Positions 1 through 8,857 are shown, counted from the first letter of the stretch. The stretch: DNA of 64,000 nucleotides from Olsenella uli (GCF_016899935.1 NZ_JACJJK010000001.1:310001-374000); one strand, 5' to 3'. Program-made: numbers and translations. The notes: generated by a model from the sequence alone, not told the origin.

Positions 1-1490
1 ACGTCTACGTGGTCAGCGGGCAGGTTCTTCTCGGCCTCTCGTGCTGGCTGCTCTGCGTGGCCGTGAGCTCGCTCATGCCCGTCTTCCCCGCCGCGCAGGC
101 CGACGCGCACCCCCACACGGCGCTGCGCAACGTCGCCGCCGGCCTCGCCTGCGCCCTCGCCGTCGCGCTCGGCGTGGCGCTGCCGTCCTACGAGGACCTC
201 GGGGTGGAGATCAGCTACTGGAACACGGTCTGGACTTACCACACGCACGGGTTTCTCCCCGCGTTCGTCGCCGTGACGCAGGACCTCGCGATCGAGGTGC
301 CCGAGGGCTACTCCGACGAGGCCGCCGAGAAGCTCGAGGCCTCCTACGTCGCCGCCTACGACGAGACGCGCGGCGCCTCGGAGAGCCGCAAGGCAGCCGA
401 GGAGCAGTTCAGCGAGCTGCAGCCCTCGGTCGTCTACGTGGTCAACGAGACCTTCGCCGACCTCAACTCGCTCGGCGGCGAGCCGTGGGGCTACGCCGGC
501 CCCGAGCGCTACAACTCCCGTGACGACGACCTGCTGCGCGGCGCGCTTTCCGTCTCCACCACAGGCGGCGGCACCGCGAACTCGGAGTTCGAGCTGCTCA
601 CTGGCGTCTCGCTCGCCTACGTGGGCGAGGGGAAGTACCCCTTCTCCCTCTATGACCTGAGCCTGGGGCCGAGCGTGGTCCAGCAGTTCAGGGACCTCGG
701 CTACGCGACCACGGCCATGCACCCCAACAACCCCAACAACTACAACCGTCTGACCGCCTACGCGGGCCTCGGGTTTGACACCTACCTCTCCGCCGAGGAC
801 TTCGCGGGCGACGAGTGGTTCCACAGCGGCGTCTCCGACGCCGCCACCTACGACAAGGTGCTCGAGGTGCTGGAGTCGAGCGACCAGCCGCAGTTCGTCC
901 TCGACCTCACGATGCAGAACCACTCCGGCTACGCGCAGAACAACCTCGGAGAGGTGCCCCAATACTCCATCGACGGGCTCACCGAGGAGGAGAACGCCCA
1001 GCTCAGCGAGTACCTCGCCTGCATCGAGGAGTCCGACCGCGCGCTCGAGGAGTTTCTCGCCGAGCTCGAGGAGCTCGACCGCCCGGTGGTCGTGGTCTTT
1101 CTCGGCGACCACGAGCCGTACTGTGCGCCCTTCGTCAACGACGCCCTCCATCCCGGGGAGAGCGGCTACGAGCACGAGACGCGCCTCTACGAGACCACCT
1201 ACATGGTCTGGGCCAACTACGACGTCGCCGGCGCGGACCAGGACAGCCCCACGCGCGACGCGGGCATCTCGTACGTGACGGCGCTCGCGCTCGACGCGGT
1301 GGGAGCCCCCATGACCGACCTTCAGAAGGCCCAGGTGGTCGCCAGCGAGACGCTCCCGGCCGTCACTGCCATGGGCGTCCGCGACCTCGAGGGAACCTGG
1401 GTCCCGCTCGACGAGGCGGCCACGGTGTCGGAGGCCTACGCGGACCTGCAGACGATCACGTACCTGGAGTTCGGCCGGCTCGTGAGCTAG
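1..1490 (+). CDS. LTA synthase-like sulfatase-fold membrane enzyme, 5' end outside window
   Basis: The open frame enters from the left edge and ends with TAG at 1488-1490, so the start is missing. Hydrophobic segments near the edge look like the last membrane helices; the rest is an extracytoplasmic sulfatase-fold domain. Family features are VNETF (metal-binding Glu), GGGTANSEFELLTG (Thr at the position of the LtaS nucleophile), MQNHSGY and GDHEPY (metal-binding Asp-His). Such enzymes transfer glycerol-phosphate or related groups from phosphatidylglycerol to surface polymers. Whether this one makes lipoteichoic acid or modifies another glycan cannot be decided here. The family call is firm, the substrate is not. 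Confidence 0.85.
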   Translation, partial: VYVVSGQVLLGLSCWLLCVAVSSLMPVFPAAQADAHPHTALRNVAAGLACALAVALGVALPSYEDLGVEISYWNTVWTYHTHGFLPAFVAVTQDLAIEVPEGYSDEAAEKLEASYVAAYDETRGASESRKAAEEQFSELQPSVVYVVNETFADLNSLGGEPWGYAGPERYNSRDDDLLRGALSVSTTGGGTANSEFELLTGVSLAYVGEGKYPFSLYDLSLGPSVVQQFRDLGYATTAMHPNNPNNYNRLTAYAGLGFDTYLSAEDFAGDEWFHSGVSDAATYDKVLEVLESSDQPQFVLDLTMQNHSGYAQNNLGEVPQYSIDGLTEEENAQLSEYLACIEESDRALEEFLAELEELDRPVVVVFLGDHEPYCAPFVNDALHPGESGYEHETRLYETTYMVWANYDVAGADQDSPTRDAGISYVTALALDAVGAPMTDLQKAQVVASETLPAVTAMGVRDLEGTWVPLDEAATVSEAYADLQTITYLEFGRLVS

Positions 1491-1542
1491 CCCGCGCGGC
1501 GCGCCCGGGGCGTGCGCTCAGGGGGCGGGGTCCTGCGCTTCC

Positions 1543-2178
1543 CTAGAGGCCGAGCAGCCTGACGCGCTCGTGGATGGCCGCCTCGACCTCCTCGCAGATC
1601 TGCTCGAAGGTGACCGTCGGCGCCGTCGCGGTCTCACGACCCCGCCCCGGATGGAGGATGTCCCAGCGGGAGATCTTGCCCGCGGCGCGGCCCCTGCCGG
1701 GAGCGTGGTTGCCAAAGCCGGGCACGATCGAGTTCCACACCGGCACGTAGCGGGCGATGAGGGCCGACTCCGTGAGGGGCACCCAGACCGCGTTGAGGAC
1801 GAGCATGCGGCACGAGAAGTCCTCGACCCTCAGGTTGGTGGCCGCCTCGATCGACGCGCGATGGTCGCTCGCCACGCGGTCGTAGAGACGGGTGCCGGCC
1901 CTCGGCGTGTCGACGGCGCTGGTGTCCAGCTCGTTGCCCGTCAGGGTCTTGGGGCTCGCCTTGCCGATGTAGATGGGAAACGTGCCGGGGTCGGCGAGGT
2001 TGACGCCCGAGAGCTCCCGATAGGCGGGGAAGTCGCCGCTGTAGAAGAGGGCGTAGACGCCGTCCCCGTAGAACCGCTCGATGTCGGCGAGCGGCATCAG
2101 CTCGGAGCTCATCAGCTCGCGGGCGAGCGACTCCGAGAGGGAGGCGTAGTCGAGCGGGTTATACGAGCGCGGCTTCAT
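1543..2178 (-). CDS. Eco29kI-family type II restriction endonuclease (GIY-YIG nuclease)
   Basis: A 211-residue protein resembling Eco29kI enzymes, which cleave CCGCGG. The GIY half of the nuclease motif is seen as GVYALFYSG near residue 40 and the YIG half as IYIGKA near residue 72, followed by the Arg/His-rich core RLYDRVASDHRASIE. Its start overlaps the end of the methyltransferase gene by 20 bp on the same strand, with GAGGAGG upstream of the ATG, so the two are translationally coupled. The CCGCGG specificity is inferred from the family. CCGCGG occurs in this window, for example near 16103 and 21738, so host sites would need methylation. Confidence 0.88.
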   Translation of the reverse strand: MKPRSYNPLDYASLSESLARELMSSELMPLADIERFYGDGVYALFYSGDFPAYRELSGVNLADPGTFPIYIGKASPKTLTGNELDTSAVDTPRAGTRLYDRVASDHRASIEAATNLRVEDFSCRMLVLNAVWVPLTESALIARYVPVWNSIVPGFGNHAPGRGRAAGKISRWDILHPGRGRETATAPTVTFEQICEEVEAAIHERVRLLGL

Positions 2179-3262
2179 GTCTGACCTCCTCGCACGGCCC
2201 GGACGTGAGGGCGTCGTCGAACCACCTGCGCGCCGTGTCCTCGCGCAGGGCGCACGCGACGGAGGAGGCGACCACCCGGGCGAGCTCGACGGGAACGGCG
2301 TTGCCGATCTGGCGCATGCCCTCGCTCCATGCGCCTGTGAACTCGTAGCCGTCCGGGAACGTCTGGACGCGCGCGGCCTCGCGCACGGTCATGTAGCGCA
2401 GCGAGCCGTCGTCGAACCTGATGGTGTTCTCGCCGCCGGGGACGCCGTGGACGCCCGCCTTGATGGTCTTGCTGGGCCTGTCGAGCGGCGAGCCGGTGTG
2501 ACCGGGATACGACCGGGCCTCGCCGCCGCGAGACTCGTTGTTGAGCGCGGGGACGCCCTCGATCGCCTCGCCGAGCGTGACCCACGGCAGCCGGCCGCGC
2601 CCGTGGGTGCGCTCCGGGAAGGCCCAGGAGGCCTCGACGTCGGAGCGGAAGCCGACGATGATGACGCGATGGCGATGCTGGGGCACGCCGTAGTCGGCGG
2701 CGTCGATGACGGTCGGGACGACCTCGTACCGCACGGCCTCATGGTCGGCGCTCGTATGGGTGCGGGACAGACGGACGGCGTGCTGCTCCCACGTCTCCCC
2801 CGCTCGCCTGGAGAGCGAGGGGTGCTGGAGCCGCAGGAGGATGTACTCGTAGTACTGATGGAAGGACTCGCGCGTGAGCCCCTTGACGTTCTCGCAGATG
2901 AACGCACGCGGCCTCAGCTCGGCGAGGACGGCGGTGTAGGCGGGGAACATGTCGCGCTTGTCGGCCTCGGCGCGGGCCAGCCCGCCCAGGGAGAACGGCT
3001 GGCAGGGCGGCCCGCCGGCGAGAAGGTCGATGTCGTCCGGCAGAAACGACCAGTCCACGTCGCGGACGTCGCCCTCGATGATCCGCATGTCGCCGTCGAT
3101 GAGAGGGTAGCCCTTCTCCTGATTGAGGCGAAGGGTGTTGCAGCAGTTGTGCTCCCACTCGGCGGCGGCAAGGTGCCTGAACCCCGCAAGGGAGGTGCCG
3201 AGCAGAAGGCCGCCAGCGCCGGCGAAAAGCTCGACGGCGGTGAGGTTGCCGTTGGCGTCCAT
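2159..3262 (-). CDS. DNA (cytosine-5) methyltransferase of the Eco29kI-like R-M system
   Basis: A 367-residue C5-cytosine methyltransferase. Motifs appear in canonical order: FAGAGG (motif I, SAM binding) near residue 13, GGPPCQPFSLGG (motif IV, catalytic Cys) near 84, ENVKG (motif VI) near 123, QHRHRV (motif VIII) near 194, and QIGNAVPVELA (motif X) near 320. The target-recognition region lies between VIII and X. GGAGG precedes the ATG. It is transcribed before the nuclease, so protection would precede cutting, the usual order for a mobile R-M module. Cognate target inferred as CCGCGG from the neighbouring nuclease. Confidence 0.93.
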   Translation of the reverse strand: MDANGNLTAVELFAGAGGLLLGTSLAGFRHLAAAEWEHNCCNTLRLNQEKGYPLIDGDMRIIEGDVRDVDWSFLPDDIDLLAGGPPCQPFSLGGLARAEADKRDMFPAYTAVLAELRPRAFICENVKGLTRESFHQYYEYILLRLQHPSLSRRAGETWEQHAVRLSRTHTSADHEAVRYEVVPTVIDAADYGVPQHRHRVIIVGFRSDVEASWAFPERTHGRGRLPWVTLGEAIEGVPALNNESRGGEARSYPGHTGSPLDRPSKTIKAGVHGVPGGENTIRFDDGSLRYMTVREAARVQTFPDGYEFTGAWSEGMRQIGNAVPVELARVVASSVACALREDTARRWFDDALTSGPCEEVRHEAALV

Positions 3263-3330
3263 CGTTCGCCTCCATCCACGCGGACCGAACCAGCTCCATC
3301 ATACGTGAGGCCCCGGACAGAGGGCGCGTA

Positions 3331-3362
3331 CAAAAACAGATCGGAAGCAGCTGCCTCCGACC
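3331..3362 (-). terminator. Rho-independent terminator of tRNA-Val
   Basis: On the minus strand a ten-base-pair stem (TCGGAGGCAG with CTGCTTCCGA, one G-T pair) is followed closely by TGTTTTT. It lies just downstream of the tRNA-Val 3' end and separates it from the methyltransferase gene. Confidence 0.7.
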
Positions 3363-3372
3363 TGCGAGAGTT

Positions 3373-3447
3373 TGGTGGGCGTTACAAGATTTGAACTTGT
3401 GACCTCTTCCGTGTCAGGGAAGCGCTCTCCCCCTGAGCTAAACGCCC
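3373..3447 (-). tRNA. tRNA-Val (GAC)
   Basis: The reverse complement folds as a 75-nt cloverleaf with acceptor arms GGGCGTT and AACGCCC, an encoded ACCA end, and anticodon stem CTTCC/GGAAG around the loop CTGACAC, giving anticodon GAC. The T arm is ACAAG-TTCAAAT-CTTGT. Confidence 0.95.
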
Positions 3448-3486
3448 GTATGTTCCGCACTGCTTGGGGACCGCAGCGCGAGGGAT

Positions 3487-3516
3487 ATATTAGCAAGGAA
3501 CCCGCCCGGAGCGCAA
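3487..3516 (-). promoter_or_regulatory. Promoter of tRNA-Val
   Basis: Minus-strand -35 TTGCGC and -10 TAATAT are separated by 18 bp, about 39 bp before the tRNA. An AAATTT tract lies just upstream of the -35, as in the tRNA-Gly and tRNA-Leu promoters of this window, and may act as an UP element. Confidence 0.7.
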
Positions 3517-3562
3517 GCACAAATTTCGAGATTCTGAGAGATCGGCCAAAACGCCCGCGCCC

Positions 3563-4942
3563 CTACTTCTCGGCGGCGTCCTTCTTGGCGGCGGCCGCCT
3601 TGCCGGCTGCGATGCGCGCCTGGACGTCGGAGCCGCCCGCCTTCGCGCCGCCGCCGGACACCACGACCTTCTTCTTGGCCCCGGGCCTCACGGTGACGCC
3701 GCCGCGCGCCGCCACGCGCCTGCCGGAGCCCCGCCCGCTCACGAGGCCCACGATCTTCTTGCGCGCGCGGTTCCAGCGGCGGTTGAGGCTCTCGCCGCTC
3801 TTGGAGCGCATGCCCATGCACGGCGCGGCGATCAGCACCGGCAGCAGGTACTCCACGGCGCGCCAGATCACGAAGCCGGCCGTGGTGTGCACGCCGTACA
3901 TGCCCTGGAACAGGATCGCGAAGCCCACCTCGGCGCCGCCCGCGCCGCCCGGCAGCGGCACCGCGTTGATCAGCAGCTCCAGCATGGAGCCGGACGCCAG
4001 GCAGATCAGGAAGTCCGCCGGCTCGCCGAAGGAGCGCAGCACGAACCACGGCAGCGCGTACATGCAGCCGAGCTGCAGCAGCGTCACCGCCATCGTGAGC
4101 AGCATCTCGCGGACGTTTTTCGCGGAGCGCTTGAAGGCGGCAGAGAACTTGACCACCTGCGTGTTGACCATCTCGTAAGCGCTCTCGTACTTCTCGTCCT
4201 TGAGCCAGCCGCGCCGGTTGGCGAAGCGCAGCGCCCAGTTGCCGATCGCCACGACCGGCTTGGGGAACAGGCACAGGAAGAGCATCGCGCCCACCTGCAC
4301 CACCTTGAAGCCAAAGAGGAAGAGGCCGATCAGCGTGACGTCGCCGAAGGTCTCGTAGAAGTAGCCCCCGCAGAAGACGAGCATGATCGCCGCGAAGACG
4401 CCCTCGCCCGCCTCGTAGAGCACCGTGCGCGTGAAGTTGAGGGCGCTCGCCTCGCCCACCGACAGGCCCGCGCGCGTGAGGCGGTAGATCTGCGCCGGCG
4501 GGGCGCCCGCGCTGTTGGGTGTCAGGCGCATGAAGAAGACGCCGGAGGCCTCCACGCTCATGAGGTCGCGGATGCCCACGGGGTTGTCCGGGTCAGCGAT
4601 GATCGAGAGCGCATAGGCCAGCACGCCAAAGACGTAGTAGAAGAGGAAGCAGACCACGCCCGCCGCGATCCAGGTCAGGTCCACGCCGGCGAGCGACGTC
4701 ACGAACTCGTCGACCTGACCGGAGAAGACCAGGTAGGCGGCATAGGCCAGTGCCACGAAGCCCAGGAAGATGAAGGTCGTGCGCACCTGCCCCATTGACT
4801 TCTTGTCGGCAGCGCTGTCCTCGGGCGAGACCGTGCGCACGGCGGAGACCTTCAGCGGGACCTTCTTGGTCTTGGCCGCCGCGCTGGCCTTCTTGGGGCT
4901 CTTCTCGTCTGCTGCCACGTGCGCTCCCGTCGCGTGCGTCAT
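3563..4942 (-). CDS. LPG-synthase-type transmembrane flippase-like protein (UPF0104/YbhN family)
   Basis: A 459-residue protein with a Lys/Ala-rich cytoplasmic N-terminus (about 50 residues), seven or eight hydrophobic segments, and a basic Lys/Arg/Gly-rich tail of about 90 residues. The family signature is PLPGGAGGAEVGF near residue 330, with RLTPNSAGAPPAQIYRL near 140. The domain is the membrane part of MprF-type lysylphosphatidylglycerol synthases, but no aminoacyl-transferase domain is attached, so lipid flipping or export is the better guess. It follows the YbaK-like gene on the same strand. The ribosome site is weak, so the start may be slightly downstream. Confidence 0.8.
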   Translation of the reverse strand: MTHATGAHVAADEKSPKKASAAAKTKKVPLKVSAVRTVSPEDSAADKKSMGQVRTTFIFLGFVALAYAAYLVFSGQVDEFVTSLAGVDLTWIAAGVVCFLFYYVFGVLAYALSIIADPDNPVGIRDLMSVEASGVFFMRLTPNSAGAPPAQIYRLTRAGLSVGEASALNFTRTVLYEAGEGVFAAIMLVFCGGYFYETFGDVTLIGLFLFGFKVVQVGAMLFLCLFPKPVVAIGNWALRFANRRGWLKDEKYESAYEMVNTQVVKFSAAFKRSAKNVREMLLTMAVTLLQLGCMYALPWFVLRSFGEPADFLICLASGSMLELLINAVPLPGGAGGAEVGFAILFQGMYGVHTTAGFVIWRAVEYLLPVLIAAPCMGMRSKSGESLNRRWNRARKKIVGLVSGRGSGRRVAARGGVTVRPGAKKKVVVSGGGAKAGGSDVQARIAAGKAAAAKKDAAEK

Positions 4943-5010
4943 GGGTCCAGTCAGTCAAGTGTAACGCGCGGGGAAGGGGAGCGCGCGCTCGCGGCCCGCC
5001 GGCGGCGCGT

Positions 5011-5496
5011 CTACGGCAATTCTTCGTCTCTCCAGCCCTTGGCCACGTCGACCCAGCCCCGTGCGCCGGAGAAGCGCTCGAGCTCGTCCAGGGTGAGCTC
5101 GATCGCGGAGTTGGAGCTGCCGGCGGCCGGCCACACGGTCTCGAAGCGCCTGAGCGACTCGTCGAGAAACACGTCCACCCCCGGCTCCACGCCGAACGGG
5201 CACACGCCGCCCACCGCGTGGCCGATCAGCTGCTCGGCCTGGTCGGGCGTGAGCATCTTGGCCTTGGTGTGGAAGGTCGCCTTGAAGGCCGGGTTGTTGA
5301 CGCGGGCGTCTCCGGCGAAGACGATCAGCGTGGGCGTCCCCCCCACCATGAAGCTGAGCGTCTTGGCGATGCGCGCGGGCTCGGTGCCCACGGCCGCCGC
5401 CGCGAGCTCCACCGTGGCGCTCGACTCCTCGAACTCGCGGATGCGCGCGTCCGCGCCGAACTGCGCGAGGTGCGCGCGGGCCCTCTCGATCGACAT
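5011..5496 (-). CDS. YbaK/EbsC-family aminoacyl-tRNA deacylase-like protein
   Basis: A 161-residue single-domain YbaK-fold protein, the fold of trans-editing factors that hydrolyse mischarged tRNA. Family features include the conserved Lys in RIAKTLSFMVGG near residue 45, and AVGGVCPFGV near 100, where bona fide YbaK has a GxxSP-like loop. The ATG at 5496 is chosen because an AGGGGGGGGAG ribosome site lies directly upstream; a longer frame would read through the palindrome at 5513-5533. It lies downstream of mnmA and is probably co-transcribed with it. The tRNA species edited is unknown. A second paralogue is at 46191-46691. Confidence 0.82.
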   Translation of the reverse strand: MSIERARAHLAQFGADARIREFEESSATVELAAAAVGTEPARIAKTLSFMVGGTPTLIVFAGDARVNNPAFKATFHTKAKMLTPDQAEQLIGHAVGGVCPFGVEPGVDVFLDESLRRFETVWPAAGSSNSAIELTLDELERFSGARGWVDVAKGWRDEELP

Positions 5497-5512
5497 GGCT
5501 CCCCCCCCTGTT

Positions 5513-5533
5513 AATTGGGGACAGTCCCCAATT
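5513..5533. repeat. GGGGACAGTCCCC palindrome, copy A
   Basis: A 21-bp perfect palindrome with core GGGGACAGTCCCC flanked by AATT arms, located 17 bp before the YbaK-like start. It is an inverted copy of the palindrome at 5562-5590. Such palindromes are widespread dispersed repeats of REP type in many bacteria. Confidence 0.9.
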
Positions 5534-5561
5534 CCCACAAATTAGTTATATCAATCGTTTC

Positions 5562-5590
5562 TGTTAATTGGGGACTGTCCCCAATTAACA
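5562..5590. repeat. GGGGACTGTCCCC palindrome, copy B, containing the mnmA stop codon
   Basis: A 29-bp perfect palindrome around GGGGACTGTCCCC with arms TGTTAATT and AATTAACA. The last mnmA codon (TGT) and the TAA stop lie inside it, so the repeat end forms the mnmA C-terminus. Confidence 0.92.
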
Positions 5591-6631
5591 GACGATGCCG
5601 CCGCCGAGGCAGCGAGGGCCATCGTAGACCACGGCGGACTGGCCGGGCGCCACGCGGCGCACCGGTTCTTCGAAGCGCAACACGGCGCCATCGAGCTCCG
5701 CCTCGCGGAGCTCCCCCGTGTGGCGCGTCCGCACCAGATAGCGGCCCGGCGCGGGCGCCTCGCCGGAGATCCAGCGCACGTCGTCAAGGGCCATCTCCCG
5801 CGTGAAGAGCGCCGGGCTCATCCGGTCCGCCGTCACGTACACCACGTTCTTCTCGACGTCCGTCCTGACCACGTAGCGAGCGGGACCGCCGCCGAGGTCA
5901 AGGCCGCGCCGCTGCCCCACCGTGAAGAGGAACGCGCCGTCGTGGCGCCCGAGCACGCGCCCGGTCTCCCACTCCACCACGTCCCCGGCGCGCCGCTCGA
6001 GCGCGTCCAGAAGAAACGTGCGGATGCCCACCGGCCCCACGAAGCAGATGCCGTCGGAGTCCGGCTTGTTCTCCACGCCCAGGCCGCGCTCGGCGCACAT
6101 CCGGCGCACCTCGGCCTTGTCGCGGATCTCGCCCACGGGAAGGAGCGTGCGCGCCAGGGCCTCCTCGCCCACGCGCCAGAGGAAGTACGTCTGGTCCTTG
6201 TGCTCGTCGCGGGCGCGCAGCAGGCGCGTGCGCCCGTCCTCGCCGCGCTCCACGCGCCCGTAGTGGCCCGTCGCCACAAAGTCCGCCCCGGCCGCGAGCG
6301 CGCGCTCGAGGAAGGTCCCGAACTTGACCGTCTGGTTGCACATGACGTCCGGGTTGGGCGTGCGGCCGTGCGCGTAGGCGTCCACGAGGTAGTCCACGAC
6401 TGTGGCCTTGTACTCGGCCTCGCAGTCCCAGACCTCGAGGTCGATCCCCAGCGTCACGGCCACGCGCTCCGCGTCCGCGAGCTCGCGCGCCCACGGGCAC
6501 CGAAAGCCCGGCAGGTCGCGCGACCAGTTGCGCATGTAGACGGCCGTCACGTCGTGGCCGGCCTCCACCAGCAGCGCCGCCGCGAGCGCGGAGTCCACGC
6601 CGCCCGAGAGCCCGCAGAAGACGCGCGCCAT
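5585..6631 (-). CDS. mnmA: tRNA 2-thiouridylase MnmA
   Basis: A 348-residue enzyme that 2-thiolates U34 of Lys, Glu and Gln tRNAs. The PP-loop SGGVDSA lies near residue 9, the first catalytic Cys in NPDVMCNQTVKFG near 97, the second in SDGICFVG near 190, and the C-terminal beta-barrel follows. Its start overlaps the stop of the cysteine desulfurase gene by one base, matching the dedicated desulfurase-MnmA sulfur relay known from Bacillus YrvO-MnmA. The final residue and stop codon come from the palindrome at 5562-5590, suggesting the repeat inserted at or recombined into the 3' end. Confidence 0.96.
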   Translation of the reverse strand: MARVFCGLSGGVDSALAAALLVEAGHDVTAVYMRNWSRDLPGFRCPWARELADAERVAVTLGIDLEVWDCEAEYKATVVDYLVDAYAHGRTPNPDVMCNQTVKFGTFLERALAAGADFVATGHYGRVERGEDGRTRLLRARDEHKDQTYFLWRVGEEALARTLLPVGEIRDKAEVRRMCAERGLGVENKPDSDGICFVGPVGIRTFLLDALERRAGDVVEWETGRVLGRHDGAFLFTVGQRRGLDLGGGPARYVVRTDVEKNVVYVTADRMSPALFTREMALDDVRWISGEAPAPGRYLVRTRHTGELREAELDGAVLRFEEPVRRVAPGQSAVVYDGPRCLGGGIVC

Positions 6632-7833
6632 CAGCGGTGCCCCCAGTCGCCGGCGAGCGCAGCCATGCCCGCGTCGGTAAGGCCCGTGCGCGCCGCCTCC
6701 GCCCGCACGGCCTCCGCGATGGCGCCCGCGGCGTAGTCAACGTCCTCCTCGGTGGTGCCGCGCCCCAGCGTGAGGCGCAGGCTGCCCTCCGCGAGCGCGC
6801 GCGGCATGCCGATGGCCTCCAGCACGTGACTCACGCGCATGCGGCTGGCCGCGCAGGCCGAGCCCGTGCCCACGGAGACCCCCGCGCGCTCGAGCGCAAT
6901 CACGAGCCGGCGCGCCTCCACGCCCGAGAAGGACACGTGCAGCAGGCCCGGCAGCCGCCGCCTGGGGTTCGCAGGACCGCTCACCACCATTGACGGCACG
7001 CGGGCGAGAAGCCCCTCCAGCAGCCGCTCCCGCAGGCCCGCGAGCCGACGGGCCTCCTCGCCGCGCCGCTCGCTCGCGAGCTCCAGCGCCCTCGCGAACC
7101 CCACGATGCCGGCCACGTTCTCCGTGCCCGAGCGCACACCGCCCTCCTGGCCACCGCCGTAGACGAGCGGGCGCAGCCGCACGTCCTCGGAGGCCCAGAG
7201 CACGCCCACCTGCTTGGGGCCGTAAATCTTGGCGGCGGAGAGCGTGAGCAGGTCCACGCCCAGCGTGGCCACGTTCACCGAGAGGGCGCCCGCCGCCTGC
7301 GAGGCGTCCGAGTGCAGGTAGATGGGTGTCGTCTCCCCGGCCTCCAGGCGCCGCGCGCGCTCGGCCGCCACCACGCGCGAGATCTCCCGCACGGGCTGCA
7401 CGCAGCCGATCTCGCCGTTGGCGAGCTCCACCGAAACGAGCTCGGTGTCCGGCCGGATCGCGCGCGCCACCGCCGCCGGGTCCACGAGGCCGTCCGGCCC
7501 CACGCGCACCGTGCGACGGGCGTGCGTGCCGGCGCAGGCGAGCACGCTCTCGTGCTCGATCGCGTCCACGACCACGTGGCCCTCCACCGCCGCGAAGGCG
7601 AGGTTGTTCGCCTCCGTGGCGCCCGCCGTGAACGTGAGGCAGTCCGGGCGCGCGCCGATGAGCCGCGCCACGGTGCCGCGGGCGCGCTCCACGTCGTCGC
7701 GCACCTCGCGGGCGCGCGCGTAGGGCGCCGACGGATTCCAGAAGCGCTCCGTGAGGTAGGGCACCATCACGGCCGCGACCTCCGGGTCGACCGGCGTGGC
7801 CGCCGCGTAGTCCAGGTAGACCTCGCGCGTCAC
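6631..7833 (-). CDS. Cysteine desulfurase (NifS/IscS-like), sulfur donor for MnmA
   Basis: A 400-residue PLP-dependent class V aminotransferase. Visible features are the N-terminal YLDYAAATPVD, the His of DAIEHESVL near residue 95, the PLP Lys in LSAAKIYGPK near 200, and the persulfide Cys in GTGSACAASR near 325. The Cys loop is short, as in group II/NifS-like enzymes. Direct coupling to mnmA (one-base overlap) suggests it feeds sulfur to tRNA thiolation rather than general Fe-S assembly. It overlaps the upstream CmpB-like gene by 4 bp, so three genes form one unit. Confidence 0.93.
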   Translation of the reverse strand: MTREVYLDYAAATPVDPEVAAVMVPYLTERFWNPSAPYARAREVRDDVERARGTVARLIGARPDCLTFTAGATEANNLAFAAVEGHVVVDAIEHESVLACAGTHARRTVRVGPDGLVDPAAVARAIRPDTELVSVELANGEIGCVQPVREISRVVAAERARRLEAGETTPIYLHSDASQAAGALSVNVATLGVDLLTLSAAKIYGPKQVGVLWASEDVRLRPLVYGGGQEGGVRSGTENVAGIVGFARALELASERRGEEARRLAGLRERLLEGLLARVPSMVVSGPANPRRRLPGLLHVSFSGVEARRLVIALERAGVSVGTGSACAASRMRVSHVLEAIGMPRALAEGSLRLTLGRGTTEEDVDYAAGAIAEAVRAEAARTGLTDAGMAALAGDWGHR

Positions 7834-8807
7834 GGGCGCTCACCGCCCCGGCTCACCGCGTTGCCGTTCTCGTCCAGCACGATGTTGCCGTTCTCGTCCA
7901 CGAGGTCGCGCCGGTCGCCGATCTTGAGGTTCTGGAAGCGGCTCGAGATGAACTCGTCGTCGTAGTTGGTGTCCACCCACTGCTCGAAGGCGTTGGCCGG
8001 CGGCACGCCCGCGTCGCGCGCGGTCTTGCGGTCAAAGCACACGAGCGTCATCGCCACGTCAGCCACCAGGTAGATGGCCACGAGGGTCACGAAGACCGCC
8101 TGGCGGCGCGTGGTGGGCATGCCGATCTGGTAGAGCAGGCGCGGCATGACGGCGCGGCACCACACGAGCCCCAGCACGCCCCACGCCACGAGGAAGCGCC
8201 ATGCGACCCACTGCGTGATGTGGTCGGGCAGCCCGAGGTAGGTCCAGGACTCCGCGTCAAAGAACGTGGACATGGACCATCCCGCGAACTGCTCCAGCAC
8301 GCCGCCCACGAGCGCGGAGACGAGAAACACCTGCCAGCCGCGCGCCCCGCGCGAGCGCAGGAAGAAGCTCATCCACGTGAGCAGCACCGCGCCCAGGCCG
8401 TAGAGCGGCGAGAAGGGCCCCCACACGAGGCCCACGCGGCTCTCGGTGAGGCCGGAGCTCACGAGCATCCAGACCTCCTCGATGAGCAGGCCCGCCATCG
8501 AGCCGAGGAAGAAGATGATGACGGCCTGGTACCAGCCCAGATGCAGGTGGTCGAGGTACTCGTCGATGGCCTCGTGCGAGGCGTGCCAGCGGGCGAACAG
8601 GCGCCCCAGGCCGCGCTCACGCTCGGCGCGGGCGAGCTCGCGCTCGAGGACGTCCTCGGACTCCTCGAGGGCGCTCTCGGCGCGCTCGACGCTCTCCTCC
8701 CCGAGCTGGTCCCCGCGCGACAGCCACTCCCAGAAGAAGACGACCACGCGCACGAACCCCTGGATCACGGCAAAGAGAAACGCCACGAAGATGAGGGAGA
8801 GAAACAT
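7830..8807 (-). CDS. CmpB-type putative ABC-transporter type IV membrane protein
   Basis: A 325-residue membrane protein. A first hydrophobic segment is followed by a charged helical stretch rich in Glu/Arg (residues 30-75), then several membrane segments. The signature GPFSPLYGLGAVLL near residue 130 is characteristic of the family named putative ABC-transporter type IV. The C-terminus ends in a hydrophilic tail with two similar segments, DLVDENGNIV and VLDENGNAV. No ATPase partner is adjacent. Function unknown; it is first in the unit with the desulfurase and mnmA. Confidence 0.72.
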   Translation of the reverse strand: MFLSLIFVAFLFAVIQGFVRVVVFFWEWLSRGDQLGEESVERAESALEESEDVLERELARAERERGLGRLFARWHASHEAIDEYLDHLHLGWYQAVIIFFLGSMAGLLIEEVWMLVSSGLTESRVGLVWGPFSPLYGLGAVLLTWMSFFLRSRGARGWQVFLVSALVGGVLEQFAGWSMSTFFDAESWTYLGLPDHITQWVAWRFLVAWGVLGLVWCRAVMPRLLYQIGMPTTRRQAVFVTLVAIYLVADVAMTLVCFDRKTARDAGVPPANAFEQWVDTNYDDEFISSRFQNLKIGDRRDLVDENGNIVLDENGNAVSRGGERP

Positions 8808-8857
8808 GGGTGCAGCGGCTCCTCGAAACGGTCGTGCGACAACCCCTCAAGCATAAC

